A DNA stretch of 64,000 nt from Diphasiastrum complanatum (lineage: Eukaryota; Streptophyta; Lycopodiopsida; Lycopodiales; Lycopodiaceae), in assembly GCA_029204225.1 (NCBI GenBank), contig CM055109.1:43837054-43901053 (forward strand), read 5' to 3'. Made by a program: the position numbers and the translations under genes. The notes under the pieces were generated by a model, which did not search any database, was not told the DNA's origin, and was given only the letters and a program-made list of their open reading frames with translations. How positions within the stretch are numbered: the stretch's first letter is position 1; every line of letters starts with the position of its first letter. Positions 1 to 10,825 of this stretch are shown in pieces.

Positions 1-1376
1 TCTTCAGAGCCACATTAACCAGTTTAAGAATCTCTTGCAACAGATGGCCACTGTCGAATTAGTCATAGATGATCAAGATGCAATTATGACATTGCTTCCA
101 AGCTTGCCCTCTACATATGAGAACTGGGTGATGATCATATCGACACGTTCAGATTTCCTCGTGATCTCAGGAAGAAGCTTGACTTCCAGAGTATCAAATG
201 TATTTTCATCAGCTACACTGCCTCAGATCAAGCCTTCAAGTTGTTTGATCCCATCAAGTCGAAGATACTCACTAGCCGGGATGTCATTTTCATCGAAGAT
301 CAGTTTCAAGACCTCAAAGAAAAAGGCAGTCCCCATGTAGCCGACCTGTCAGATTCTCCTGGCATATTAAACTTTCTAGTTTCTCAGTCGACTATTCCCA
401 TTGAAGAAGCTCTTCTACTTTTGACAAACAACAAATCAACGATGAATCAGAATATGATGATGTTGTAGTTCAGGAACTACAGTATGATGGAAATAATCAA
501 ATTTCTCTATTACCCAGAAGATCTTCAAGAGCAAGCAAACCACCTAACCAATATATCGACGAGTCTGCAGCCTACCTTGTTTAGGAACCAACGTTTGTCC
601 AAGAGGCACTCAGTCAGCCTGATTTAGATCTCTCGAAAAAAGCTATGGATATAGAGTATTCATCTCTTGTCAAGAACCAAACATGGATAATTGTCGAATT
701 ACCTGCTAGCAGAAACATAGTTGATTGCAAATGGATTTTCAAAGTCAAGTATAATGCAGATGGAAGCATCAATAGGAGAAAGGCACGACTTGTCGCCAGA
801 GGATTTTTTCAAGTATACAACGTCGATTACACTAAGACCTTCAGTCCAGTAGTCAAGCATTCTTCTATTTGACTTTTGCTATCATTTGCCGCTGCAGCAA
901 ATTTAGAAATACATGAAATGGATGTACAAACAACATATCTCAATGGAGTTATTGAAGAAGACATTTACATGGTGTGACTCAAAGGTTATATTATCGAGGG
1001 TAAACACAATCATGTGTGTAAACTCCATAAGACACTTTACGGCTTGAAGCAATCTGCTCGAGCATGGTTTCAAAGGATCAGTACTTTCTTTATTGATCAT
1101 GACTACACACCTAGCTCTTCAGATTCAAATGTTTACTTCAAAGCAGTGCAGTAGTCTTTTATCATTATCACTTTATACGTGGATGATACATTTCTTTTCA
1201 ACAATAGTATCAATCTGATAAAAGAGGCCAAGACAATGCTATCTTCCAAATTCGACATGACCGATCTGGGTCATGAAGCTCATTTCTGCCTTGGTATACA
1301 AATATCCACGGAGATAGAAAATAGAAGTTGGTCTATATTACACAGCAGAGGTACATCTACAACACAAAAAATGTGA
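1..1376 (+). pseudogene. Ty1/copia polyprotein fragment (gag end, integrase end, reverse transcriptase)
   Basis: Three pieces of a copia polyprotein run in order with deletions between them. Bases 1-150 encode the UBN2 gag helix region (LPSLPSTYENWVMI). At about 150 the frame jumps to the integrase C-terminal part (KLFDPIKSKILTSRDVIF), which ends at a stop near 468. The spacer and RVT_2 reverse transcriptase follow: NQTWIIVELP at 665, CKWIFKVKYNADGS at 727, and the catalytic YVDD at 1176-1187. Zinc knuckle, protease and the integrase core are missing. In-frame stops near 582, 870, 976 and 1152 make it non-functional. The gag piece is the same family as the copy at 8073. The sequence continues off the left edge of the window. 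Confidence 0.85.
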
Positions 1377-1542
1377 AAAAGGTGAGACTCTTGTCAAACT
1401 CCATGTGTTTCTGCAGATTGTGTAAAAACACTTGTAAATCTGCAGACTATGTAAAGACAAGAAAATATTCGCAGAATTGGATAAACAATGGATGAGGATT
1501 AAAATCGATTAGTTGATTAACAAGAAGGAGAATAATCCAACA
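1377..1542 (-). repeat. Copia LTR fragment with adjoining polypurine tract
   Basis: Read on the minus strand, the RNase H region downstream ends at a polypurine tract (TTAAGGGGGAG, 1553-1543). It is followed at once by TGTTGGATTATTCTCC, the usual TGTTGG start of a copia LTR (1542 downward). About 165 bp of LTR remains before it meets the plus-strand reverse transcriptase fragment at 1376. The far end and any target duplication are not seen, so the LTR is probably truncated. Confidence 0.65.
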
Positions 1543-1552
1543 CTCCCCCTTA

Positions 1553-2340
1553 ATCTGAATCCTTGAATGTCTTGACCTTCAAACTTAGTTCTACATAGAA
1601 TCTTCTGTGTGCTTCCAAACTTAATGCTTTGGTAAAAATATCTGATATCATGTCTTGCGTTCTACCGTACTACAATCTGAGCTCTTCGTTGGGAACTTTG
1701 CTTCTGACAAAATGATACTTCACTTCAATGTGCTTACTCCTAGAATGAAATCTAGGGTTGGCTGATAAAGCAATGGCACTTTGATTATCACAAAATAATG
1801 TCGTCGGAGCATATTGATGCAGACCGATATCTGAGAGTAAGTTCCTCAACCAAAATTTGTTGCTTGAGAGGCTGTGATATACTCCGATTCAGTGGAAGAT
1901 AGAGCTATTGAAGATTGCTTGCAACTATTCCAGGAAATTGGACCATTGTTGAGGATGAATGTAGATCTGAAAGTGGATTTATGAGTGTCTACATCTCCTG
2001 CCCAACTTGCATATGTGTAACCACTAAGTAAATTGAGTTTGTCGTTGCCGACTGCTCCATAACAAATGCAAAAGTCCATAGTAGCTCGAAGATATCTCAT
2101 GACTCTGATAAGAGCCTTCCAATGTGTTACACCAGGATTAGTCATAAACTAATTGAGAGCTAGAGCTGACTGCTTGGTACAGAGCATGTCATACAAATTC
2201 TATAATAGAATGGTAAGGATACTCTCGCATCTGCTGCTTCTCATGAATTGTTTGGGGACAATGGTCCTTTGACAATTTGAGACCTGGTTCCATTGCTGAG
2301 AGAGCTAACTTGCAATTAATCTGATTATATCTGACTGAGA
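1553..2340 (-). pseudogene. Ty1/copia RT end and RNase H, minus strand
   Basis: Minus-strand coding for the end of copia pol. The pieces are AMEPGLKLSKDHCPQT near 2300, then a degenerate PYRSIIGSLMY-like segment. RNase H follows with HWKALIRVMRYLRATMDF at 2120-2070, YASWAGDVDTHKST near 2000 and ALSSTESEYITASQA near 1880. The tail SKHIEVKYHFVR near 1740 and DIFTKAL near 1630 complete the domain. A stop near 1846, another near 1670 and a stop at 2188 break it. The polypurine tract and LTR lie directly downstream. It abuts the plus-strand copia piece tail to tail, so the two come from separate insertions or a rearrangement. Confidence 0.85.
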
Positions 2341-3195
2341 AACTCCTCTTCAGAAGGTAGATCACCTTCTTTATTGCGCATTTCCTCCACAACCATTTCT
2401 AAGCAATCTTTCCTTGAGTAAAGCTCATCATGATGTACATTGTCAACGCCAAGGAGAAGATCATCAGCATTAAAATCAATTATATCTGAAAATTCATCAA
2501 GCTCTTTGTTCAAAATGCAAAGAGTCTCAGCTTCGGTGATATAAAAAAGATCTGATATATCCGATAATGTCAAAAAAGAATTATTATCCATATTATAAGT
2601 AGGCAATGTGATAAGAGATTTATCAGAAGGAGAAAGGGTGTTGGGAGTTCTAGGGTCGATAAACAATGCCATGTTTCGTGTAGGTTCAAAAATTGTACGA
2701 TCATCTAAACTAATGCTCGTATCAATAAAAAAAGTATCTATATCTGCAATCTTCGACTTTTCAGACTTTGTACCACTGGAAGAAGCAGCTTTGGAAGTGG
2801 AAGGGCCAACATCCAAATTGTCAAAAATATTTAACAAAAGAAAACAAACAAATGCAGACTGAAAGTCAACTAATCTACATTTTTTATTGTGAATTGGGCA
2901 CTCATCTAAAGACTTGAAATCATTATGTAACTTGGTGAACACCCTGTCAAGCTTAGCTTTATAGTTATGTTTGTCGAGTGCCACTAGGTCTTGATAATGA
3001 ATCATGTCCTTATTTTGAGATCTAAATAAGAAAGTACTGAGCAGAGACTTAAATCTGAGATTAATCTCAAAAAATGCTTCCACACCAGGACCCTCAGTAA
3101 TAGAAGGAGAAAAAAGAGATTTGAAATACTCTAAATTATCACTAATACCAAATTCATGAAAAAAAAAAAAACAAACTAGAATCAAAATTAGACAT
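2325..3195 (-). CDS. Unrecognised acidic ORF, about 290 codons
   Basis: A long open frame of about 287 codons that I cannot assign to a family. The first in-frame start is not ATG. An ATG at 3195 begins a plausible N-terminus (MSNFDSSLFFFFHEFG), but it is one base out of phase across a run of 13 T at 3171-3159. Twelve T would restore the frame, so this is either a homopolymer sequencing error or a recent frameshift. Visible features are a Ser-rich acidic middle (GPSTSKAASSSGTKSEKSK) and a very acidic C-terminal third. No transmembrane segment, zinc finger or TE domain was seen. The last few codons run into copia sequence near 2340, so the native C-terminus may be lost. A minus-strand TATAAATAGG lies at 3502-3493. 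Function unknown. Confidence 0.4.
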
Positions 3196-3984
3196 TTTGA
3201 GCAAAAAATACAGATGTGAAATTCCCAATATCGCTCTCAGGCACAAAATGCAGGTCAGACAAGAACCTCAAGGCAATGTGCGCTCGAAAGAGATATAAGA
3301 AAACAGGGTATCAAATTCAAGCGTGTGTACAAAGATCTAAAAATAAATGATATGTAAGGCACGCTTAAATGCGATATCGGACCATGCAGTATCAGTTCCA
3401 GGTGCAAGTAAGTCAACGGAATGTAAACAGTGAAAAGGGCACGCTTGAAATCGATATCCGGATAAGAAATTGAAAATTCGCGTTTGAAATGACCTATTTA
3501 TAAAAAAAATTCGCACGCGTGGAGGAGTTCAAAAAGGACACATGTCGATGCATGATTTGTCATTAATATTCTATCATACAAACAATGATTGGTCTGACAT
3601 CTATCACATGCAGAATGACATGTGTCTAGATAGGATTTGTGCACGTGTTCTGACCCACGTGCCCTCATAATTGAGTCATCATTGTCAGTACAGACATTTC
3701 ATGTGGACGAGTTAGATTCCAACATGTGTCATCAATCATTTTTTCACACGCGCAAAAATTTTCTATATATACGCCCTCGAAATTTTTATTTTTTTTTGCA
3801 GAATTTTTGGTTTTCGTTCCCAATATCGCTCTCAAGCGTGGTCTCCCTTCACAAAATACTCCGCCTTCTCATCGTGCGCTTGAGACCGATACCGCTGTGA
3901 TTCCAATATCACTTTCGAGCGCAGATCTCTTTTTTGCACATATTTTCTATCTATCTTGCGCTCAAAACCGATATTCAGTTCTAG
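3196..3984. promoter_or_regulatory. Promoter-like block with repeated GCGCTTGA..CGATAT motif
   Basis: No coding sequence. Eight degenerate copies of a motif that reads (G)CGCTTGA-A-(C)CGATAT in one orientation occur in both directions: 3227, 3280, 3361, 3441, 3821, 3876, 3903 and 3958. Between them lie two G-box cores (CACGTG) near 3641 and 3656, several ACATGT/GACATGTGTC words, a minus-strand TATA (TATAAATAGG, 3502-3493) and a plus-strand CTATATATACGC near 3763. The layout suggests a divergent promoter or LTR-type control region for the ORF at 2325-3195. That role is inference. Confidence 0.4.
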
Positions 3985-4349
3985 TTCCACCCAAGCAAGC
4001 CAACCAACTCAGCCGACAGGTTAGAGCCCTTTCCCCAAGAGCTTAACCCATTCACGTTCATGCAAGGAACCCACAGAACCACAAGCCACGACAGATATTG
4101 TTACAACCAATTCCTGAAGCGAATGGTCCTGACAGCATACCGCTGGCGCCTCGGACCGAATGGTCCCGACGACATACTGCTGGCGTCCTACGATATGATC
4201 CTCAGTTGCGTGCCTGATCAAAAAGTTTGAAGCGGCCTTACAACTAGTGCTTTTAACGAACACTGAAACCCAGAAGGTAATCAGAGTTAGTTTGAGAAAA
4301 ATCCCACTTTATTGATAAATCTGAGAAGGTTATATTTCAAGTGTGTGAC
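3985..4349 (-). repeat. Inverted LTR fragment abutting an LTR element
   Basis: This 365-bp segment is the reverse complement of the LTR interior found at about 4792-5150 and 7505-7840. Shared words include CTTGCTTGGGTGG, GGGCTCTAACCTGTC, GGCCGCTTCAAACTTTTTGA and GTGTGTGAC. It stops exactly one base before the TG that opens the forward LTR at 4350, so the two face each other. Confidence 0.75.
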
Positions 4350-5539
4350 TGTTGTAAAGTTACCTTTGCAAGCTTTACCTCTGGTGTCACAGGCGCCAGC
4401 ATTGTCCCCGGCGTTAGCAGCGCCCCTGTTGCTCTCAGCACCACTCCCGGCGCCACTATGACCAGAATCCAGCCAGCGCCAAGTTCCTATGGCTAAAAAT
4501 CTTTGATCGGCTCTAGTGAAGTCCAGAGAACTCAGATTGATGTGCAATCACCTCACATGATCTAGGCATGATTAAAGGAAACCTGGAGATCAATAGATTC
4601 TAGAGAGAGAATACGTGCTTTACCAGCGTGGGTAGAGTACTTGGTATGAGGGGAGGTGGCAAATCCCACCAATACTATAGGGGAGTGCAGGTTGCGACTC
4701 AGGGCGAGCTCCAACCAAGTCTCAGCCTCCCTTGCTGGAATGTTGTCCTGGTGACCGCCTTGGCATGCCAGCGCCTTAGAGATTAGGGTTGGTCATACAC
4801 TTGAATCGTAACCTTCTCAAATTTATTAATAAAGTGGGATATTTCTCAAACTGACTCTGATATCCTTCTGGATTTCAGTTTTTGGTAAAAGCGCCAGTTG
4901 TAAGGCCGCTTCAAACTTTTTGATCTGGCACATAGATAAGGGTCGTATCCCAGGACGCCAGCAGTATGCCGTCGAGACCATTCGGTCCATGGCGCTAGCG
5001 GTATGCTGTCGAGACCATTTGGTCCAGGAACTGATTGTTTCCATATATGTCACGACTTGTGGTTCTAAGTGTTCCTTGCATGAACATGAATGGGTTAAGC
5101 TCTTGGGGAACGGGCTCTAACCTGTCGACTGAGTTGGATGGCTTGCTTGAGTGGAAGTTACCCGTTTATGGCTGTCCAGTCTGGCGTGGCGCCAGGTTGG
5201 CTTCCAGCGCTCATGACGAAGCTTTCAGTTGGTTAAGTTTGATGTAAGTCAGACCGCTTGCTTGGAATGGATGTTACTCATTTGTAACGAAGCTTCGAGT
5301 TGGTCAAGTTTGTTGTATGTCGGGCGGCTTGCCTGGAGGGAAGTCACCCACATCGGGACCCTCGATCTGGCATGGCGCCAAGTTGGATCTCAATGTTGGT
5401 TTTCAAACTTCAAGTTGGTTAAGTCTGATCGTTGTTGGCGAGTTGGCTGCTTGTATGTCAAGTGGGACTGAACGACAAGAGTTGAAGGCTGGGAAGCTAA
5501 GTCGTGGTTCCCAGTTCCCTTTGGGATGCCTGTGCTACA
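4350..5539 (+). repeat. 5' LTR of the non-autonomous element
   Basis: Opens with TG, ends with CA, and is followed two bases later by the primer-binding site. It is GC-richer than its surroundings, with GGCGCC-rich stretches at 4380-4480. The matching 3' copy confirms the start and the middle. The true 3' end rests on the primer site alone. Confidence 0.7.
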
Positions 5540-7351
5540 TGTGGTATTAGAGCCGACTGGCCGATCAGCTCTGCAGATCTCATGAAAATGGCCATTGTTT
5601 GGTGTTCATCAAGACAACTGTTGTGCAAGGTGCTGCCCGCAGTGGAAGCACGGGTGCGTCCATGGTCGGGGTGGTCGGCAGAACGGGGGACTTGATGAGT
5701 CAAGGTGTTGTCCTTGAGGTGTAAGCATGGTCAGTTCTCGGGGTTCTGGCCTGGCGCTGTCTGCACGTAGGACAGATGAGGTAGTGTGCTGCCATTAGAT
5801 TGGTGTAAGCACGGTTTGTGCCTTGTGTGATGCGGGGCAACATATTCGAATTGTACAGGTTAACCATTGATACACAGATGCTGCTCGAATTCGGGTGTAA
5901 AGCATGGGTGGTTACCTGCTGGTGCGGGATAGCTACCGATCGTTTAGCTATAAGGGCTATCGGCCAGAGTTGGTGGGGCGTGACTGAGGCAATGTGTTGC
6001 TTAATGGTGAAAGCACGGATAGTTGAATGGGTGTTCTCTGTGGGCTGATTCAGTTATCAATCTGTATGGGCGCGGCTAGGCAAAGGTCCTTTGGCAGGGC
6101 TATCTCAAAGGGGGACCTTGTCTTTTACCTGTTGGTAAACCTGCCTGAGTGTCTTGCTTGTATGTATTTGTGGCGAGTCTTAGTACTCGTGCTTTGCCTG
6201 GTTTGCATGATTGCTTGTGATACAAGGAGCTGTGGCTCGAGAAGGAACCTTTCTTTTGAAGGCTGATATCATCAAACAAAGAAGACTACAGAATCTGTGG
6301 GGCGGATTTGCAGTTTAAGTACTTGCACGTGAACATCAACGAGACGACTCAATGTTTGCAAAGGATGGATGGCTAGCCTGTTTCTTGGGTTAGTTTCATT
6401 TGCGACAATGCCCACCAGACGCAAGCAGGAAGTCAAAAGTTGGAAAGGGCAATTTCAGGGGAGATCTTCTATGGAGCAGTTGGTCTTCATTTGGGACGGC
6501 CACCCTCGGAACTGAAACTCAAAGGGGAAAGACTAGTATCAGCATGGGTGATATCCAGTATCAGTTGGGTATTTTCCACAAAGGGGAAAGACTAGAATCC
6601 TCTTCAGAGATTGGCAACAAGTTGGATCAAGCCATAATCCTAGCAGATGGAAAGCAAAGTGCTGGAAAGGCTTTTTGTCCAAAGAACTCTACTCTAAGTC
6701 CGGTCAACTGATTTTATAAGCGGAGGGGAGCTATCACACACACCTCTCTCTTGGGGCAAATTTTGAATGAAAGTTGATCAAACGGGGGCAAATTCAAGGT
6801 GACCTAGCCATACTCACATGAGGAGACTGCTGAACTTTGGATCTAATAAGTTGACAAGTGTTGAGGAAAGGAAAGCCTGTTATAGGCTTTCTCTGAACCA
6901 GCAATGATGAGGAGACATAATGAGTACGCTGACTTGTGCTACTTGTAAAGCAGTTGATCAACGAAGGAACTGTGAAAGTTGAGTCTTGCATTGCATCAAG
7001 GACAAATCAGGAGCTCAAAGGAGGTCCAAAGTCATAAGTCAGAAGCAACAGGGGCAAACATTTTTCAAAAAAGGCCTCTGTCACCAGTTAATAAGGATCT
7101 TGGATTTTACGTAAGCAATATAAAATCTACGCTTTTCTCAGACAAAGTGATATTTTCAGGTTATGTATTTTTTCAAAGAACAAGCTGAGCCTCCGACTTG
7201 TGGTGTGCCAGCTTTGATGTTAATAAAAAGTGGCTAGTAAATTGAGTACTATGCCCAGTAGCTTAAATGTATAGTTAATTTTAATTGGGAGACACATTTA
7301 CTTTAATTTAACATCTGATGAGGACATCAGATTTTATAAAGGTGGAGTGGA

Positions 7352-7952
7352 TGTTGTAAAGTTACCTTTACAAGCTTTACTGCCAGCGTCAGCATTGTCC
7401 CCGGCGCCAGCAGCGCCCCTGCTGCTCCCCAGCGCCACCGATGCCAACGCCGCTCCTAGTGCCACTGTGACCAGAATCCAGCAGCGCCTCGGAGACTAGG
7501 GTCGGTCACACACTTGAAATGTAACCTTCTCAGATTTATTAACAAAGTGGGATTTTTCTCAATCTGACTCTGATTACCTTCTGGGTTTCAGTGTTCGGTA
7601 AAAGTGCCAGTTGTAAGGCCGCTTCAAACTTTTTGATCTGGCACATAGTTGAGGGTCGTATCCCGGGATGCCAGTGGTATGCTGTCGGGACCATCTGGTC
7701 CAAGAACTAGTTGTTTCCATATCTGTCGCGGCTTGTGGTTCTGAGTGTTCCTTGCATGAACGTGAATGGGTTAAGCTCTTCGGGAACGGGCTCTAACCTA
7801 TCAGCTGAGTTGGATGGCTTGCTTGGGTGGAAGTTACCCGTTTATGGCTGTCCAGTCTGGCGTGGCACCAGGTTGGCTTCCAGTGCTCGTGACGAAGCTT
7901 TCAGTTGGTTAATTCTGATGTAAGTTAGACCGCTTGCTTGAAATGGATGTTA
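7352..7952 (+). repeat. Truncated 3' LTR of the non-autonomous element
   Basis: Matches the 5' LTR from TGTTGTAAAGTTACCTTT to GGATGTTACTC. The match ends at 7952, where antisense copia reverse transcriptase sequence begins. The 5' copy has about 290 bp more between CCAGAATCCAGC and the GTCACACAC-like word, so the two LTRs differ by a large indel. Confidence 0.75.
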
Positions 7953-8072
7953 CTCGCAAGCATTGGGGTGTTTGTCCCTTTGCAATCTGTCATCCCAAAA
8001 TCATCTAAGATTTTTTGGATGTACCTTAACTTATGAAGGTATAGCTTCCCTTTGTCATAGTCACGGTCGATT
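7953..8072 (-). pseudogene. Copia reverse transcriptase fragment, minus strand
   Basis: About 40 codons on the minus strand read as the copia RT end: KLYLHKLRYIQKILDDFGMTD, then CKGTNTPM. It is sandwiched between a truncated LTR and a plus-strand gag of the copia family, so it is the relic of a rearrangement rather than a gene. Confidence 0.75.
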
Positions 8073-8545
8073 TGCAAAATATAGCTTCCAAACTACATCT
8101 TAGGAAAAAATTTTACTCCCTCAAGATGACAAATGGTAATTCCGTACAAAATCACATCAACCAATTCAAGAACTTGCTGAAGCAAATGGTCGCTGTCAAA
8201 TTTGTCATAGACGATCAAGACGCAGTAATGCAACTGCTTACAAGCTTGCCAAGCTCATACAACAGCTGGGTGATGATCATCACGACACATCCAGAGCTGA
8301 CTCTCTCAAGAGTCATTGCAATGTTGTTGTAGGAAGACAGACGGAGGAACAAAACCTCCAGTTCCTCAACTGATTCTCACGCTTTGTACACCAACAAGAG
8401 CACGACTAAGCAGAAGAAGAAAAAAGGTCCGAAGCAATCAAAGCAAGACCAGAAACTAGCACAAATCCGCAGACTAAGAAGAAGTTGTTCTACAGATACT
8501 ACAAGAGAAACAACCATGAGATTCAAGACTATCGGACCTGCATAA
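8073..8545 (+). pseudogene. Copia gag fragment (UBN2 region and decayed zinc knuckle)
   Basis: Plus-strand gag: ASKLHLRKKFYSLKM, then FKNLLKQMVAVKFVIDDQDA and LLTSLPSSYNSWVMII up to a stop at 8330. The frame continues into a Lys-rich stretch and a zinc knuckle in which the Cys residues are lost (FYRYYKRNNHEIQDY near 8490). It is closely related to the gag piece at 1-150. It begins directly at the junction with antisense RT, with no N-terminus or LTR. Confidence 0.8.
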
Positions 8546-9566
8546 AACTAATACAAAGTGAGTTACAATTAGTACAGAGATTGTATTAGAAAGTTTTGAT
8601 TGAAACTATTCATAAAGAATCGAGTGTTTACAGTTACTTACGAGTTGACTACGCCTATAAAAAATTAAACAAAGCGGTAGTGATGAAAATCACGTTCAAT
8701 CTTTAGCAACTAACTTTGAAATCGCTAGATACTAAGTGATTACGTAGCCAAACATAAAGTATTGAATTCTCAGACAATTTCTATTAGTTACAAAAGCAAT
8801 ACAGAGATGCATGCATTCTGACATATACTGAATGCAATAAGAAGATAGTATTGATTCAGAAAAACAAAATCAGATGCTAATGAGCGCAAAACAATGGCGG
8901 AGAGAAATCTTGCACTCAAAGTTGTCTATGAGTAACTGAGAATAAGTCTGATAATAAGCAGCTCTACTGATAAGCAGTAGCGCAATAGCAACTCTAAAAT
9001 AAATCTCTAAAAGACTGAGCTAGAATGCTCAAGAGAGTTCAAGCTTGGAAGTTTGATAGAGAGCTAATAACAATACTTTTTGATTGTGAATGATTTGCTT
9101 GATAAGAGCGCATGAAGCGTCGTGTAATAATACTCAACTCCTTCACAATTCACAATCTTGATTCGTTGCTTCCGAACTTGAAAAGAGATGTATGAACAAC
9201 TGATTTATACTAAGTAATTAGGTCGTGTGATTGCCAGTTGGCTGGTGTCCGCTAGCATTCATCCAATTCCTTCTCAGAAGTTGATTGCTGATAAGCGGTG
9301 AAAATCGGCCGTAAACAATCTATCTGCATAAATGAACTAAAACTATCACTCTGCAGAAATGAATCAAAACTACCACAGGCGACAGTAAAGGCGACAGTGT
9401 TGGCTATTATGCGAAAAAGACAACAATGTCATAAAATCTCATTTTCTTAATATTGGGATAGCCCCACACTTTGCCAGAGTCATTTCCTTAACATTTGAGG
9501 CACTTTGAAAAAGATAATTCAAAGTCAGCTTAGTTTTCCAAAACCAACTGAATTTCACCAACTATA
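8546..9566. other. Non-coding, possibly LTR-derived
   Basis: No reading frame above noise. The stretch is AT-rich and has the look of an LTR or 5' leader (AGTTCAAGCTTGG near 9040, CTCTGCAGAAATGAATC near 9350). I found no matching second copy in the window and no clear ends. Confidence 0.3.
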
Positions 9567-10156
9567 TTGACATCAAGAGGTGGACATAATATTGATGGAG
9601 AGACAACAATCAAGGAAGACAATGATGAATGCATAAGTTTTGGATCTTATTATGGACTATTAAATTCATTATGTCAGATTATATACTGGAGCTTAGTTTG
9701 GATTTTTTCATTTCAAGAAACAATTTTTTTCGATGATTTTGCAATTCGTCGAGGAAAGCAGAGATCTTCTGCAGGAGAATTTTCAAGAGATCATGCACTG
9801 GGGCATTATCTGAAGTTCTTCAAGAATAATGAGATAAGTGTTGTCCATTCAAAGTTTCATCAACATGGTGAGACAATGATTATGGCAATTAAGGCACTGT
9901 CTCATTTTCTTGGAGGACATAATTTTAATAAGGTGCATAGAATAATTTTTGTAAAGAAAACTATTGCACTTTAAAATTTAGGATATAAACAAATGAATTC
10001 CATGCTCAGATCATCTCATTTTGCATTGTATGCTGCCTACGTTGATCTGAGTAAGCATGAAAACTATGAGCTCTTGGATCCGTACGAAAGAAAAAAATTG
10101 TTGCATGATTTTAAGTTGCAACTTTCATTAGAGAAAGTGTCGGAAGCAGAGTAGAT
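9567..10156 (+). pseudogene. Unrecognised broken ORF, about 195 codons
   Basis: An open frame of 135 codons, then a stop at 9972-9974, then 60 more codons in the same frame ending at TAG near 10154. The later part is protein-like (ALYAAYVDLSKHENYELL near 10030) and ends KLQLSLEKVSEAE. I do not recognise it. The last part plus 3' flank (10100-10240) recurs at 28713-28845, so it belongs to a dispersed repeat. The first codon is ATG at 9567, but a spliced upstream exon is equally possible. Confidence 0.35.
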
Positions 10157-10165
10157 ATTGAAGAA

Positions 10166-10825
10166 TTATACTTTGTAAAATTTTTCATTTAATATACAAA
10201 ATCTCTCTGTATGTCTAATGCCTATTGGCTTGCATAAATTTGCATGCTTTTTGAATTTTTGTATAGTCCGTCTTTTCTCAAGTATTTCACCATGTTGTCT
10301 AATTTTTTCCAAACTTCTACCTTGTGTATACGAGTAGAACCTTCTTTTTTGAAATCTCAAGTTGCTGCAATAATCTCTTTCCAAACCGAATATTGAATCT
10401 TGGATTGTTTGCTAGAATAATTTGATAAAAATTTTCAAGCTTTGGATCCTCCAATGCTCGGCTTGCATGGAATATTTCCTATTTTACCTGACAGCTTGTC
10501 ATCTTTTTTTATTTTAACGTGGCCTTTATGTAAGCCTACTTTGGACAACACATCCTCTAATCTGGAAATAGCTTCTTTCGCAGATGACTTTGGCTCGGAA
10601 TTCCATAAAAACAAGATGTAAACATATATTATTTTTTCTATAATACGCACCTGCACATGCAATGTACAAATATGAATATTTTGAAGAGGAATCGGTAGTA
10701 TAGGTTTCCAATTAGGATCTTCTCGATCTCTTGATATTCCTTTACTCCTTGTCATGTCTTTTGCTGTCTTCATGCAATACAAAATGCCATTCAATGTTGA
10801 AAGTGCCAATTATAGGAATATTGAG
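10166..10825 (-). pseudogene. Unassigned coding trace, minus strand
   Basis: Two minus-strand open stretches (10809-10435 and 10384-10166) keep protein-like composition. The first contains ALSTLNGILYCMKTAKDM, then LPIPLQNIHICTLHVQVRII with a His-x-Cys-x2-Leu-His pattern and SKVGLHKGHVKIKKDD. The second contains LEKIRQHGEILEKRR. They look like pieces of one mobile-element protein of a family I cannot name, broken by a frameshift around 10400-10430. They lie tail to tail with the plus-strand trace ending at 10156. Confidence 0.3.

Larger units (their letters stand above)
4350..7952 (+). mobile_element. Non-autonomous LTR retrotransposon (LARD/TRIM-like)
   Basis: The 5' LTR runs 4350-5539, from TGTTGTAAAGTTACC to GTGCTACA. 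It is followed at 5542 by TGGTATTAGAGCC, a one-mismatch initiator-Met tRNA primer site. The 3' LTR starts at 7352 after the purine tract AAAGGTGGAGTGGA and shares about 450 bp with the 5' LTR. It is cut off at 7952, lacks the last 260 bp, and has lost an inner segment of about 290 bp. The 1.8-kb interior holds no gag or pol reading frame, only short unrelated ORFs, so mobility would need a helper element. The LTR interior itself contains degenerate tandem units (CGAAGCTT-CAGTTGGTTAAG near 5217, 5289 and 5406). A relative lies at 47166-47560. Confidence 0.75.

Noticed and set aside
3196-3984. Endogenous pararetrovirus promoter
   Set aside because: TATA boxes and repeated motifs alone are not evidence. 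No viral coding sequence lies next to it.
4021-5703. Short ORFs in the non-autonomous LTR
   Set aside because: They fall in LTR sequence, change between the LTR copies and have no domain.
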